Positions 42,930 through 51,645 of a stretch of 64,000 nt of DNA are shown here, in pieces. This DNA comes from Neisseria flavescens (GTDB lineage Bacteria; Pseudomonadota; Gammaproteobacteria; Burkholderiales; Neisseriaceae). The position numbers and the translations under genes are program-made. The stretch lies in NCBI RefSeq assembly GCF_005221285.1, contig NZ_CP039886.1:1426001-1490000 (forward strand), in the 5' to 3' direction. Below the pieces are notes generated by a model. That model ran no database searches, had not been told where the DNA came from, and saw nothing but the letters and a program-made list of their open reading frames with translations. Positions within the stretch are counted from its first letter, which is position 1, and every line of letters begins with the position of its first letter.

Positions 42930-44288
42930 TTAACGTAAAATCCCTACTCCTGACAAATCCTGCGCCATTTTGGCGGCGGAGTTATCGGTCATGCCGCCGA
43001 CAAAATCCAAAATTTTCATATAGGCCTGATACAGACTGTCTTCAGGAAGAATCGGATTGTGCTTTTTCAATAATTCCAACGCCAAAGACTGACGCGTTGC
43101 CAGCTGTTTTTCAGCAATCAGGGCATAAGCGGCAGGGACGAGTAAATCTAAGATAGAGCCTAAACATGGGAACGTGGCGATCTCGGTCAACAGCTTGGTG
43201 TGATGGCGGAAAATCCGTGTTTGCGCCAATTCTTTCGCTTTTGCCAAAGTGTTTTGCACTTGCGGGCTGCACAGAGCAAGTAAGTCTTTGCCTTTGAATG
43301 TTCCGTCCAACAAATCGGACTGATGCAGCATAAAGGTTTGTGCAACATCATCAATCGCCTTGCCGATCGCAATGCCGCGCAACATGGCGCAACGCTGACG
43401 GCTGGAGCTGGCGTGCCATGCGCTTTCAGCAAAGGTCAGCTCGGACAAGATACTCTCCACTTCCGTATCCGTGAGCAAATCCAATTCGACGGCATCCTCC
43501 AAGTCCAGCAAGGCGTAACAAATATCGTCGGCAGCCTCCATCAAATAAGACAAAGGATGGCGCGCCCAGCTGTCTTCTCCTGCAGGAACCAGCCCCAATT
43601 CGTCGGCAACTTGACGGATAAATGGCAACTCTGTTTGATAAATATTGAATTTCTTTCTGCCGTTCGGATGTTGCGTTGTCCACGGATACTTCAATAATGC
43701 GCCAATGGCTGCCGCAGTCAGGCGCATTCCGCCCGCCTCCGGATACATTTCAAGGCTAGCTACAATACGCAGGCTATGCGCATTGCCTTCATAGGTTTGA
43801 ATATCGTTGCGCTCCGCTTCGTTTAATGTGTTCAGATAAATTTGATGTTCAGGCCGTCTGAACCAATCACGCAAAGCATCTTCGCCTGTATGACCAAACG
43901 GCGGATTGCCCAAATCATGCGCCAAACAGGCAACCTGCACCACGGCACCAATATCGCTGGGCGTATTGCCCTGCGGCAGAAAACCGCCGTTGTGCAACAT
44001 CACGCCCACGCGGTTGCCCAAGCTTCTGCCCACGCTGGCAACTTCAACGCTGTGCGTTAGGCGGTTGTGTGTCAAGTCATGTTGCGCCAACGGATGCACC
44101 TGCGTTTTACGGCCAAGGCGGCGGAAGGCTCCGGAGAAAACAACCCGGTCGTAGTCGATGTGAAAATCCGTACGCAAAGCATCGGCACCTTCTTGAGTCG
44201 AAGGGGTAATGGTCGGCACGATTTCGCCGTTTTTAGTGCGGAAGCGTTGGGTGGATAATAAGTTTTGCCAATTCATTCGGATGGTCAT
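42930..44288 (-). CDS. dgt: Deoxyguanosinetriphosphate triphosphohydrolase family protein
   Basis: The 452-residue HD-domain protein has RLGRKTQVHPLAQHDLTHNRLTHS followed by VEVASVGRSLGNRVG and the metal-binding CLAHDLGNPPFGHTGE. These are dGTPase signatures; it hydrolyses dNTPs to nucleoside and triphosphate. The first ATG has GAGG just upstream. A DUS inside the gene encodes WFRRPEHQ. Confidence 0.93.
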   Translation of the reverse strand: MTIRMNWQNLLSTQRFRTKNGEIVPTITPSTQEGADALRTDFHIDYDRVVFSGAFRRLGRKTQVHPLAQHDLTHNRLTHSVEVASVGRSLGNRVGVMLHNGGFLPQGNTPSDIGAVVQVACLAHDLGNPPFGHTGEDALRDWFRRPEHQIYLNTLNEAERNDIQTYEGNAHSLRIVASLEMYPEAGGMRLTAAAIGALLKYPWTTQHPNGRKKFNIYQTELPFIRQVADELGLVPAGEDSWARHPLSYLMEAADDICYALLDLEDAVELDLLTDTEVESILSELTFAESAWHASSSRQRCAMLRGIAIGKAIDDVAQTFMLHQSDLLDGTFKGKDLLALCSPQVQNTLAKAKELAQTRIFRHHTKLLTEIATFPCLGSILDLLVPAAYALIAEKQLATRQSLALELLKKHNPILPEDSLYQAYMKILDFVGGMTDNSAAKMAQDLSGVGILR

Positions 44289-44309
44289 AAAGGTTCCTCA
44301 AGCAAAGTA

Positions 44310-44340
44310 AAGGCCGTCTGAAACATATTCAGACGGCCTT
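44310..44340. terminator. Paired-DUS hairpin after rho
   Basis: AAGGCCGTCTGAA, short loop, TTCAGACGGCCTT; 5 bp beyond the rho stop on the minus strand. Confidence 0.8.
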
Positions 44341-44344
44341 ATGC

Positions 44345-45604
44345 TTATTTACCGCGCATCAATTCAAAGAAATCGTCATTGTTTTTAGAGTCTTTAAGTT
44401 TGCCCACCAAAAACTCGGTTGCTTCGATTTCGTCCATAGGATGCAAGAATTTGCGCAAGAGCCACATACGTTGCAACTGATCGTTCGGCACCAGCAATTC
44501 TTCGCGGCGCGTACCGGATTTGTTGATGCTGATGGCCGGGAACAGGCGTTTTTCTGCCATGCGGCGGTCAAGGTGCAATTCCATATTGCCCGTACCTTTG
44601 AACTCTTCGTAAATCACGTCGTCCATGCGGCTGCCGGTTTCAACAAGTGCCGTCGCAATAATGGTAAGCGAACCGCCCTCTTCCACATTACGCGCCGCAC
44701 CGAAAAAGCGTTTCGGACGGTGCAAAGCGTTGGCATCGACACCGCCGGTCAGAATTTTGCCCGAAGTCGGCACGACGGTATTATAGGCGCGCGCCAAACG
44801 GGTAATCGAATCCAGCAGGATTACCACGTCTTTTTTGTGTTCGACCATGCGTTTGGCTTTTTCAATCACCATCTCGGCCACTTGTACATGGCGTTGCGCC
44901 GGCTCGTCAAACGTAGAGGAAACCACTTCGCCGCGTACAGAACGGCTCATTTCGGTAACCTCTTCCGGACGTTCGTCAATCAACAGGACAATCAGCTCGA
45001 CATCGGGATAATTGGCGGTAATGGCGTGGGCAATGTTTTGCAACATCACGGTTTTACCGGTTTTAGGCGGCGCCACCAACAATGCACGTTGGCCTTTACC
45101 GATTGGAGAAACCAAGTCGATGGCGCGGCCGGTCAGATTCTCTTCGGCTTTGATGTCGCGCTCGAGCTTGAATTGTTCGGTTGGGAATAAAGGCGTGAGG
45201 TTTTCAAAGAGGATTTTGTGTTTGCAGACTTCGGGCTGATCGCCGTTGATGGTATCGAGGCGGACAAGCGCGAAATAGCGCTCGTTGTCTTTAGGTACGC
45301 GTACGCTGCCTTCGATGGTGTCGCCGGTGTGCAGATTGAAGCGGCGGATTTGCGTGGGCGAAACATAAATATCGTCAGGGCCGGCAAGGTAAGAAGTATC
45401 TGCGCTGCGCAGGAAACCGAAGCCGTCAGGCAAGATTTCGAGTGTACCGGAACAGGTAAAGCTGACATTCTGCTTCATCATCTGGCGGACGATGGCAAAA
45501 ACGAGGTCTTGTTTGCGGAAACGGTTGGCGTTTTCAATGCCATGTTCTTCTGCCATTTCCAAGAGTTTGGAAATGTGGAGGGTTTGGAGTTCTGAAACGT
45601 GCAT
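44345..45604 (-). CDS. rho: Transcription termination factor Rho
   Basis: The 419-residue hexameric helicase has the N-terminal domain, a cold-shock RNA-binding fold (GTLEILPDGFGFLRSADTSY), Walker A KGQRALLVAPPKTGKT near residue 170 and Walker B VILLDSITRLARAYN. It is the ATP-driven RNA translocase that ends untranslated transcripts. The region 45605-45752 upstream is short because an IS element is inserted there, which may truncate the native rho leader. Confidence 0.97.
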   Translation of the reverse strand: MHVSELQTLHISKLLEMAEEHGIENANRFRKQDLVFAIVRQMMKQNVSFTCSGTLEILPDGFGFLRSADTSYLAGPDDIYVSPTQIRRFNLHTGDTIEGSVRVPKDNERYFALVRLDTINGDQPEVCKHKILFENLTPLFPTEQFKLERDIKAEENLTGRAIDLVSPIGKGQRALLVAPPKTGKTVMLQNIAHAITANYPDVELIVLLIDERPEEVTEMSRSVRGEVVSSTFDEPAQRHVQVAEMVIEKAKRMVEHKKDVVILLDSITRLARAYNTVVPTSGKILTGGVDANALHRPKRFFGAARNVEEGGSLTIIATALVETGSRMDDVIYEEFKGTGNMELHLDRRMAEKRLFPAISINKSGTRREELLVPNDQLQRMWLLRKFLHPMDEIEATEFLVGKLKDSKNNDDFFELMRGK

Positions 45605-45787
45605 AGTATTGATATATTTTGAATGGTATCAGAGAGATGGCACAAAGGCCGTCTGAAAGTATGAAATCGTGCCGCAGGATACGGTAGATTTTTGAGAAAG
45701 TTGAATTTTAGGCAGTTGGAGGCAGGGTGTCAAATTTTTAAATCGTACACTAAGAACCCGTATTCACAAAAATGATAAAATATCTTT

Positions 45788-46051
45788 ATGACTGGAAAAT
45801 CCTACCCAACAGACTTAACAGATGCCCAATGGCAAGCGATTGAGCCACATTTTAACCGGCTACGCCACTACAAATGGGATAAACGTGAATTAGTGAATGC
45901 CGTTTTGTACATTACCAAAACAGGTTGCCAATGGCGTATGCTGCCCAATGATTTTCCACCTTATCCAACCGTATGGAGTTTCTATCGCAGAGCCAACCAA
46001 TCAGGCTTATGGGATAGGATTCTTTCGGCATTGGTTCAAAAAAACGTTTAA
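45788..46051 (+). CDS. IS5-family transposase OrfA
   Basis: The 87-residue protein is the DUF4096-type N-terminal part of an IS5 transposase (LTDAQWQAIEPHFN, TKTGCQWRMLPNDFPPY, TVWSFYRRANQSGLW). It ends just after the slippery heptamer A-AAA-AAC (46039-46045), where a -1 shift would join it to OrfB; the -1 frame is open through to the OrfB ATG. Confidence 0.88.
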   Translation: MTGKSYPTDLTDAQWQAIEPHFNRLRHYKWDKRELVNAVLYITKTGCQWRMLPNDFPPYPTVWSFYRRANQSGLWDRILSALVQKNV

Positions 46052-46068
46052 TCCATCAAAAACAAGCG

Positions 46069-46551
46069 ATGCCGACTTATGCCATTATTGATTCGCAAAG
46101 TGTCAAAACAGCTTCCGGCGCACATGATAAAGGTTTTGACGGAGGTAAAAAAATCAAAGGCCGTAAGCGACATATAGCTGTTGATACGTTGGGTAACCTA
46201 TTGTCTGTTGTGGTTCATGCAGCCAATATTCATGACACAAAAGCAGGTATTTTTGCAGCAAAAAAAGCGTTTGAGACCTATCCGGGTTTAAAAGGTTTCT
46301 GTGCAGACGCAGGTTATCGGAATACATTTGAGCGCGAAGTATCGGAGCAATTGGGTTTAACTGTTGAGATTTCAAAGAAAATTCAAGATATTTCTTGGCA
46401 TATTCTGCCCAAACGTTGGATTGTAGAACGAACGTTTGCATGGTTAGGTTGGTCTCGACGTTTGGCAAAAGATTTTGAGCAGACGAATTTATCTGCTGAA
46501 AATTTTGTCAAACTAGGGTATATTTCACAAATATTAAAATTTATCAAATAG
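46069..46551 (+). CDS. IS5-family transposase OrfB (DDE domain)
   Basis: The 160-residue catalytic part has the DDE residues in IIDSQSVKT, FCADAGYRN and WIVERTFAWL. It probably acts as the OrfAB fusion made by -1 frameshifting. The sequence is identical to the other copy's OrfB, implying recent transposition. Confidence 0.9.
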   Translation: MPTYAIIDSQSVKTASGAHDKGFDGGKKIKGRKRHIAVDTLGNLLSVVVHAANIHDTKAGIFAAKKAFETYPGLKGFCADAGYRNTFEREVSEQLGLTVEISKKIQDISWHILPKRWIVERTFAWLGWSRRLAKDFEQTNLSAENFVKLGYISQILKFIK

Positions 46552-46633
46552 TTGTTTGTGAATACAGGTTCTTACACTGCTCGAAAACGGTGAAGATTTC
46601 GACAAAACCCGATACGCATGAAAAATGGACAAA

Positions 46634-46662
46634 AAAAGCACACCCTAAATAGGGTGCGCTTA
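46634..46662 (-). terminator. Terminator of ubiB
   Basis: AAGCACACCCT, 4-nt loop, AGGGTGCGCTT: a stem with one mismatch and A/T flanks. Confidence 0.65.
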
Positions 46663-46742
46663 TTTGCATTATTAAGAAATGTAAAGATATTTGACAATGC
46701 AATACACTATCTTTGTTATGTCGTTTAAAGCTGTATTACGGT

Positions 46743-48254
46743 TTACTTAAACAGCAAAATCAGCAACAAAACAACCGCAATTACACCCAGCCACAGGCTT
46801 TGGCGTTGCTGTACTTTGACCAAATGTACATAGGCATCGCGCATTTCCTGCCGGCGGTTTTCATCAATCAGCGCACTGATTTTACGCGGCAGGGAAGGGA
46901 TGATTTGCGCCCAGTCGGGAGCTTCGTTTTTAAGGTTGCGCCAAAGGGCTTTGGGGCCGACCTGTTCGTTCATCCAGCGCACCAAAAACGGTTTGGCGGT
47001 CTTCCACAAGTCCAAATCGGGATCGAGTTGGCGGCCCAAGCCTTCGATGTTGAGCAGCGTTTTTTGCAGCAATACCAGCTGCGGTTGGATTTCGACATTG
47101 AAGCGGCGGCTGACTTCAAACAGGCGCATCAGCACCAAGCCGAAGGAAATCTGCGAAATCGGTTTGTTGAACACAGGCTCGCACACGGCGCGGACAGCGG
47201 CTTCCAACTCTTCCGCACGCGTGTCGGCAGGCACCCAGCCTGATTCGATGTGAGCGGTGGCGACGCGCCGGTAATCGCGGTTGAAGAAGGCGAGGAAGTT
47301 GATGGCAAGATAGCGCTTGTCGTAATCGGTTAGCGTGCCGACGATGCCGAAATCGAGGGCGATGTAGCGGTTGTCGGCGGCGACCAAAATATTGCCGGGG
47401 TGCATATCCGCATGGAAAAAACCGTCGCGGAAAACTTGCGTGAAGAAGATTTCCACGCCGTAATCGGCAAGTTTGTGCAAATCAATGCCGTCTGCTTTGA
47501 GTTTGGCAATATCGGATACCGGCGTGCCGTCCATCCATTCGATGGTCAGTACGTTGCTGGTGCAGTAGTCGTAAAACACCTTCGGCACAATCAGCATATT
47601 GCTGTTTTGGAAATTGCGACCGAGCTGGCTGGCATTGGCGGCTTCGCGCATCAAATCCAATTCGTCGTGCAGGTATTTGTCAAATTCGGCCACCACTTCG
47701 CGCGGCTTTAAACGCTTGCCGTCTGAAAACAAACGCTCCACCCAGCCCGCGCCAAAGCGCATCAGCGACAAATCCTGTTCAATCACGGGCAAAAGGTTGG
47801 GGCGCAAGACTTTCACTGCGACCTGTTCGCCCGAATGCAGGCGGGCTTTGTGTACTTGGGCGATAGACGCGCTGGCGACAGGCTCTGTTTCAAATTCCGC
47901 GTATAAAGTGTTGATGGATTGACCCAAAGATTTTTCGATTTGCGAGCGCGAAAGCTGCGCGTCAAACGGCGGCACTTTGTCTTGCAGCCTTGCCAGTTCG
48001 AACGCGTAATCATGCGGAATCAAATCGGGGCGCGTGGACAATACCTGTCCGAATTTGATGAAAATCGGCCCCAGGCTTTCCAACGCCAAACGCAGGCGCA
48101 CGGCAGGCGTTTCGTGTTTGAACTTGGACGACTGCGGCAGCATATTGAGGAAAGTCCGCGCCCAACCCGGACGGACCAGCGAGGCAATCAGCTCGGCAAG
48201 GCGGTAGCGGTAGAGCGTGCAGAGGATGGTTTTAATGCGTTTGAGGCGGTTCAT
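46743..48254 (-). CDS. ubiB: Ubiquinone biosynthesis regulatory protein kinase-like UbiB
   Basis: The 503-residue ABC1/ADCK family protein has the KxGQ motif PIFIKFGQVLSTRPDLIP, the ATP-binding ASIAQVHKARLHSGEQVAVKV, and HADMHPGNILVA with a downstream DFGIVGTL. A C-terminal hydrophobic segment (SLWLGVIAVVLLLILLF) anchors it in the membrane. It supports coenzyme Q assembly through ATPase activity. No other ubi gene is adjacent. A DUS encodes FSDGKRL. Confidence 0.94.
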   Translation of the reverse strand: MNRLKRIKTILCTLYRYRLAELIASLVRPGWARTFLNMLPQSSKFKHETPAVRLRLALESLGPIFIKFGQVLSTRPDLIPHDYAFELARLQDKVPPFDAQLSRSQIEKSLGQSINTLYAEFETEPVASASIAQVHKARLHSGEQVAVKVLRPNLLPVIEQDLSLMRFGAGWVERLFSDGKRLKPREVVAEFDKYLHDELDLMREAANASQLGRNFQNSNMLIVPKVFYDYCTSNVLTIEWMDGTPVSDIAKLKADGIDLHKLADYGVEIFFTQVFRDGFFHADMHPGNILVAADNRYIALDFGIVGTLTDYDKRYLAINFLAFFNRDYRRVATAHIESGWVPADTRAEELEAAVRAVCEPVFNKPISQISFGLVLMRLFEVSRRFNVEIQPQLVLLQKTLLNIEGLGRQLDPDLDLWKTAKPFLVRWMNEQVGPKALWRNLKNEAPDWAQIIPSLPRKISALIDENRRQEMRDAYVHLVKVQQRQSLWLGVIAVVLLLILLFK

Positions 48255-48360
48255 GATGGACGCAGATAAATCGAAAAACAGAATTATATAGGAAAAACGG
48301 GTAAGGGCTTCAGACGGCCTGAGACTTTTGCAAAAACATTTGCCGCATGGCTAACAATTT

Positions 48361-48467
48361 TATAGTGGATTAAATTTAAATCAGGACAAGGCGACGAAGC
48401 CGCAGACAGTACAAATAGTACGGCAAGGCAAGGCAACGCCGTACTGGTTTAAAGTTAATCCACTATA
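48361..48467. repeat. Correia repeat element, short form
   Basis: The 107-bp element has inverted ends TATAGTGGATTAA / TTAATCCACTATA and the same core as the copy at 24070-24175 (AGGACAAGGCGACGAAGCCG). It lies ~100 bp upstream of the glycine riboswitch, between divergent ubiB and gcvT. Confidence 0.92.
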
Positions 48468-48568
48468 CAAAGGCTTAGGTTTTGCCGCCCCAATAAAAAG
48501 ACGAATATTCACATCATAAATATTCGCCGGCTACTTGCCCAAACTGCCTTTTCAAGCCATAATCGCGC

Positions 48569-48812
48569 CATGTGCAGGAGAGAGCTACATCAGGTTACGC
48601 GTAGCCGCCGAAGGCGCAGATGCCCTTAAATCGCTCAGGCAACAGGGACTGCACATTGAAATAAAACATCTGGAGAGCGGTGCGATCGCACCCACCGAAG
48701 GGGAGAAGGCCGTCTGAACCACCATTCAGACAACCGCGCAAAGCAGTGAGCAGACTGGTTTGCCATCAAGCGGATACGGCCGAAAATCTCAGGTTCAAGG
48801 ACAGATAGGGTC
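48569..48812 (+). promoter_or_regulatory. Tandem glycine riboswitch upstream of gcvT
   Basis: Two aptamers are visible. Aptamer 1 (about 48569-48655) has GGAGAG, GCCGCCGAAGG and CGCTCAGGCAACAGGGAC. Aptamer 2 (about 48668-48812) has GGAGAG, CACCGAAGGGG and, after an enlarged stem, CTCAGGTTCAAGGACAG. Pairing of two aptamers before gcvT is typical: glycine binding turns on the cleavage genes. An expression-platform hairpin (CCGCGCAC / GTGCGCGG, 48814-48832) precedes the GGAGA ribosome site. A DUS sits inside aptamer 2. Confidence 0.88.
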
Positions 48813-48868
48813 TTCCGCGCACAGGTGCGCGGGCGGCATCTGAACAAAAAATCCGGAGAAACTTGAGA

Positions 48869-49969
48869 ATGACTGCTCTGAAAACCACCCCATTTCATCA
48901 AGCCCATCAAGATGCAGGCGCGAAGCTGGTAGATTTTGCCGGCTGGGAGCTGCCCATCCATTATGGTTCACAAATCGCCGAACACGAAGCCGTGCGCACC
49001 GACGCCGGTATGTTTGACGTATCCCATATGCTTGTTACCGACGTAGCAGGCGCAAATGCCAAAGCCTTTTTCCGCAAACTGATTGCCAACGATGTCGCCA
49101 AACTCGCTTTTGTCGGCAAAGCCCTTTATTCTGCTTTGCTCAACGACAACGGCGGCGTGATTGACGACTTAATCGTTTACCGCACCAACGAAGCCGAGAC
49201 CCGATACCGCATCGTGTCCAACGGTGCGACCCGCGAAAAAGACACGGCGCAATTCCACAAAGTCGGACAAGAATTCGGCATTGCCTTCAATCCGCGCTAC
49301 GACCTCGGTATGCTCGCCATACAAGGCCCGAAAGCCATCGAAAAACTCCTGACCGTCAAACCCGAATGGGCAGACGTGATTCATAGCCTCAAACCGTTCC
49401 AAGGTGCAGACTTGGGCAACGACTGGTTTGTCGCCCGTACAGGCTATACCGGCGAAGACGGCGTTGAAGTGATTCTGCCGGGTACTGAAGCCGTCGCATT
49501 CTTCAAAGCCCTGCAAGCAGCAGGCGTACAGCCTTGCGGCCTCGGCGCACGCGACACCCTGCGCATGGAAGCCGGTATGAACCTCTACGGCAACGATATG
49601 GACGACAATACCAGCCCGCTCGAAGCAGGCATGGGTTGGACCGTTGACTTGAAAGACGAAAGCCGCGATTTCGTCGGTAAAACTGCTTTGCTGGCATTGA
49701 AAGAAAAAGGCGTTGCCGTCAAACAGGTTGGTCTGTTGCTCGACAAAGGCGGTATCCTGCGCGCGCATATGGAAGTGTTGACCGACAAAGGCAAAGGCGA
49801 AACCACCAGCGGCGTATTCTCTCCAAGCCTGAAACAATCCATCGCCATCGCGCGTGTACCGAAAGACTTTGACGGCGATACCGCCAAAGTGCTGATGCGC
49901 GGCAAAGAAGTGGACGTGCGCGTATTGAAGCTGCCATTTGTCCGCAACGGTCAAAAACAGTTTGATTAA
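48869..49969 (+). CDS. gcvT: Glycine cleavage system T protein (aminomethyltransferase)
   Basis: The 366-residue protein starts MTALKTTPFHQAHQDAGAKL; a TTG six bases upstream was rejected. GcvT motifs are DVSHMLVTDVAG, ARTGYTGEDGVEV and LGARDTLRMEAGMNLYG. It transfers the methylene group from aminomethyl-GcvH to tetrahydrofolate and releases ammonia. It is controlled by the glycine riboswitch; gcvH and gcvP lie downstream on the same strand but separated. Confidence 0.97.
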   Translation: MTALKTTPFHQAHQDAGAKLVDFAGWELPIHYGSQIAEHEAVRTDAGMFDVSHMLVTDVAGANAKAFFRKLIANDVAKLAFVGKALYSALLNDNGGVIDDLIVYRTNEAETRYRIVSNGATREKDTAQFHKVGQEFGIAFNPRYDLGMLAIQGPKAIEKLLTVKPEWADVIHSLKPFQGADLGNDWFVARTGYTGEDGVEVILPGTEAVAFFKALQAAGVQPCGLGARDTLRMEAGMNLYGNDMDDNTSPLEAGMGWTVDLKDESRDFVGKTALLALKEKGVAVKQVGLLLDKGGILRAHMEVLTDKGKGETTSGVFSPSLKQSIAIARVPKDFDGDTAKVLMRGKEVDVRVLKLPFVRNGQKQFD

Positions 49970-49975
49970 GTAAAA

Positions 49976-50008
49976 GTCAGGGCAGATGGATGCTTTTCTG
50001 CCCTGCAT
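49976..50008 (+). terminator. Terminator after gcvT
   Basis: CAGGGCAGA and TCTGCCCTG form a 9-bp stem 9 bp after the gcvT stop, without a long T run. It suggests gcvT is at least partly transcribed alone. Confidence 0.5.
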
Positions 50009-50054
50009 TACTGTTTTAATAGTGATTACGGATTTCCAAATTTAAGTACTGAGT

Positions 50055-51044
50055 GTGAAATTGAAACCTTTAGAAGTTTATTACCGACGTTTGCATAAAT
50101 TGCGTTATTACGCATCTCATGCTTATTTGGAAATTTTTCCGTATGCTGTACTTAAACGAAAGTGGTCTGACATAGAACAGGCATTTTCCCTTTTGCCGGA
50201 TGATGTTCGTCGTTATCTTCAGACCAGGATAGATTACTGCAATCGTTTAGAACAACCATTTAATGCTAGTAAGCCGACTGAAGGAGTATCTTTTGCTTCA
50301 GTCGGTATGTTTAAGCGCAATCACGATTCAGCCTATTTTTTCGACTTGGCAGAATATACCCGGTATTTTCCAAAAGAGGCGTGTTTTTCGTATTTGTTTG
50401 GTGATGTTACCCATGTTCCCGGACAGCCCGCTTTTGTCAAAAGCCGGCCGATTGGAAAGTCGAATCAAAATAGTGTAATGACACGGTTGGATAGCGTACG
50501 TCATTTTTATGTTCGACCTGATCCCTTTCCTTTTGAGGATAAGAAAGAGTTGTTGGTGTGGCGTGGCGCGGCATTTTCTGAGCAGCCGCATCGTGTGAGT
50601 TTCTTAGAAAAATTCCACAATCATCCTGATTGTGATGTTGGATGCGTACATAAGGTTTCCTTGGGGAAACCGTATCATCGGGATTTTTTGACGATTTCCC
50701 AGCAATGCGCTTATCGCTATATTTTAAGTATTGAAGGAAATGATGTGGCAACCAATTTGAAGTGGATTTCCGCATCAAACTCAGTATGCTTTATGACGCA
50801 TCCCAAGTATGAAACGTGGTTTTGTGAAGGTTTGATGATTCCCGATTTGCATTACGTATCTCTTGAAGACGATTATTCAGACCTTAACGAAAAATTGGCG
50901 TTTTACCGTTCTCATCCCGATGCAGCTCGTAAGATTGTGGAAGCTTCGAAAGAATATATTAAACCGTTTTTTGACAAAAATCTGGAAACCATCGCCAATG
51001 TGATGGTATTGAAGAAATATTTCGAGATGTCAGGACAAATTTAG
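50055..51044 (+). CDS. Glycosyltransferase family 90 (CAP10/LpsA-like)
   Basis: The 329-residue protein has GT90 features: FVKSRPIG, LLVWRGAAFSEQPHR, and the conserved acceptor/donor segment YRYILSIEGNDVATNLKWIS with CFMTHPKYETWFCEGL. This family modifies lipopolysaccharide or protein with xylose, glucose or related sugars; the substrate here is unknown. The gene is visibly more AT-rich than the gcv genes on both sides and contains no perfect DUS core, only a near-DUS (GCCGACTGAA), suggesting acquisition. It interrupts the gcvT-gcvH order. Confidence 0.82.
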   Translation: MKLKPLEVYYRRLHKLRYYASHAYLEIFPYAVLKRKWSDIEQAFSLLPDDVRRYLQTRIDYCNRLEQPFNASKPTEGVSFASVGMFKRNHDSAYFFDLAEYTRYFPKEACFSYLFGDVTHVPGQPAFVKSRPIGKSNQNSVMTRLDSVRHFYVRPDPFPFEDKKELLVWRGAAFSEQPHRVSFLEKFHNHPDCDVGCVHKVSLGKPYHRDFLTISQQCAYRYILSIEGNDVATNLKWISASNSVCFMTHPKYETWFCEGLMIPDLHYVSLEDDYSDLNEKLAFYRSHPDAARKIVEASKEYIKPFFDKNLETIANVMVLKKYFEMSGQI

Positions 51045-51151
51045 TTTGGCTGCGGCATCCGATTTGAGGAGCGTATTCCTCTGGAGGAGTTGATACGGAA
51101 AAATATTGTTCCGTTCCCAGTTTTAAACCAAAACCAATGGAGAATCAAACC

Positions 51152-51538
51152 ATGAGCAACAACATCCCCGCTGAACTGAAATACGTTGCCAGCCACGAAT
51201 GGCTGCGCCTTGAAGAAGACGGTACCATCACCGTCGGCATTACCCATCACGCGCAAGAGCTGTTGGGCGACATCGTGTTTGTCGAGTTGCCCGAAGTCGG
51301 CGCGAACCTTGCCGCCGAAGAGCAAGCCGGTGTGGTTGAGTCTGTAAAAGCCGCATCTGACGTGTACGCGCCGATTGCAGGCGAAATCGTTGCTGTCAAC
51401 GAAGATTTGCCAAGCGCGCCGGAAACTGCCAACAGCGACCCATACGGCGCAGGCTGGTTCTTCAAAATCAAACCTGCCAACCCTGCCGACTACGACGGTC
51501 TGCTGACTGCCGAACAATACGCAGGCGAAGTAGCTTGA
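51152..51538 (+). CDS. gcvH: Glycine cleavage system H protein
   Basis: The 128-residue lipoyl carrier starts MSNNIPAELKYVASHEW; an upstream ATG (51137) was rejected. The lipoyl-lysine is in VVESVKAASDVYAP, near residue 65. It carries the aminomethyl group between GcvP and GcvT. Confidence 0.97.
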   Translation: MSNNIPAELKYVASHEWLRLEEDGTITVGITHHAQELLGDIVFVELPEVGANLAAEEQAGVVESVKAASDVYAPIAGEIVAVNEDLPSAPETANSDPYGAGWFFKIKPANPADYDGLLTAEQYAGEVA

Positions 51539-51589
51539 TTTTTGCAAACATCCAAACAGGTTTTTCAACTGTTTGATATTGCAGGTCTT

Positions 51590-51620
51590 AGGTCGTCTGA
51601 AAAATGCTTTCAGACGGCCT
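51590..51620 (+). terminator. DUS inverted pair with variant left arm
   Basis: AGGTCGTCTGAA and TTCAGACGGCCT. The left arm is the AG-mucDUS form found in N. mucosa relatives. Confidence 0.65.
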
Positions 51621-51645
51621 TTGTTTCAATTTCCCCTCAGTAAAC

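Larger units (their letters stand above)
45753..46572 (+). mobile_element. IS5-family insertion sequence, copy 1
   Basis: The 820-bp element has imperfect terminal inverted repeats (AGAACCCGTATTCACAAA left; TTTGTGAATACAGGTTCT right) and is flanked by TA on both sides, consistent with a TA target duplication. It carries orfA and orfB on the plus strand, in the layout of frameshifting IS5-family (IS427-like) elements. A second copy of equal length lies inverted at 61387-62206. Confidence 0.9.

Noticed and set aside
46154..46468. Antisense open frames inside both IS copies (also 61491-61805)
   Set aside because: Opposite-strand shadows of OrfB without support.
48535..48717. A 60-codon open frame with a TTG start before gcvT
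   Set aside because: It lies across the glycine riboswitch aptamers and ends in a DUS; the sequence is explained by conserved RNA elements, not protein.
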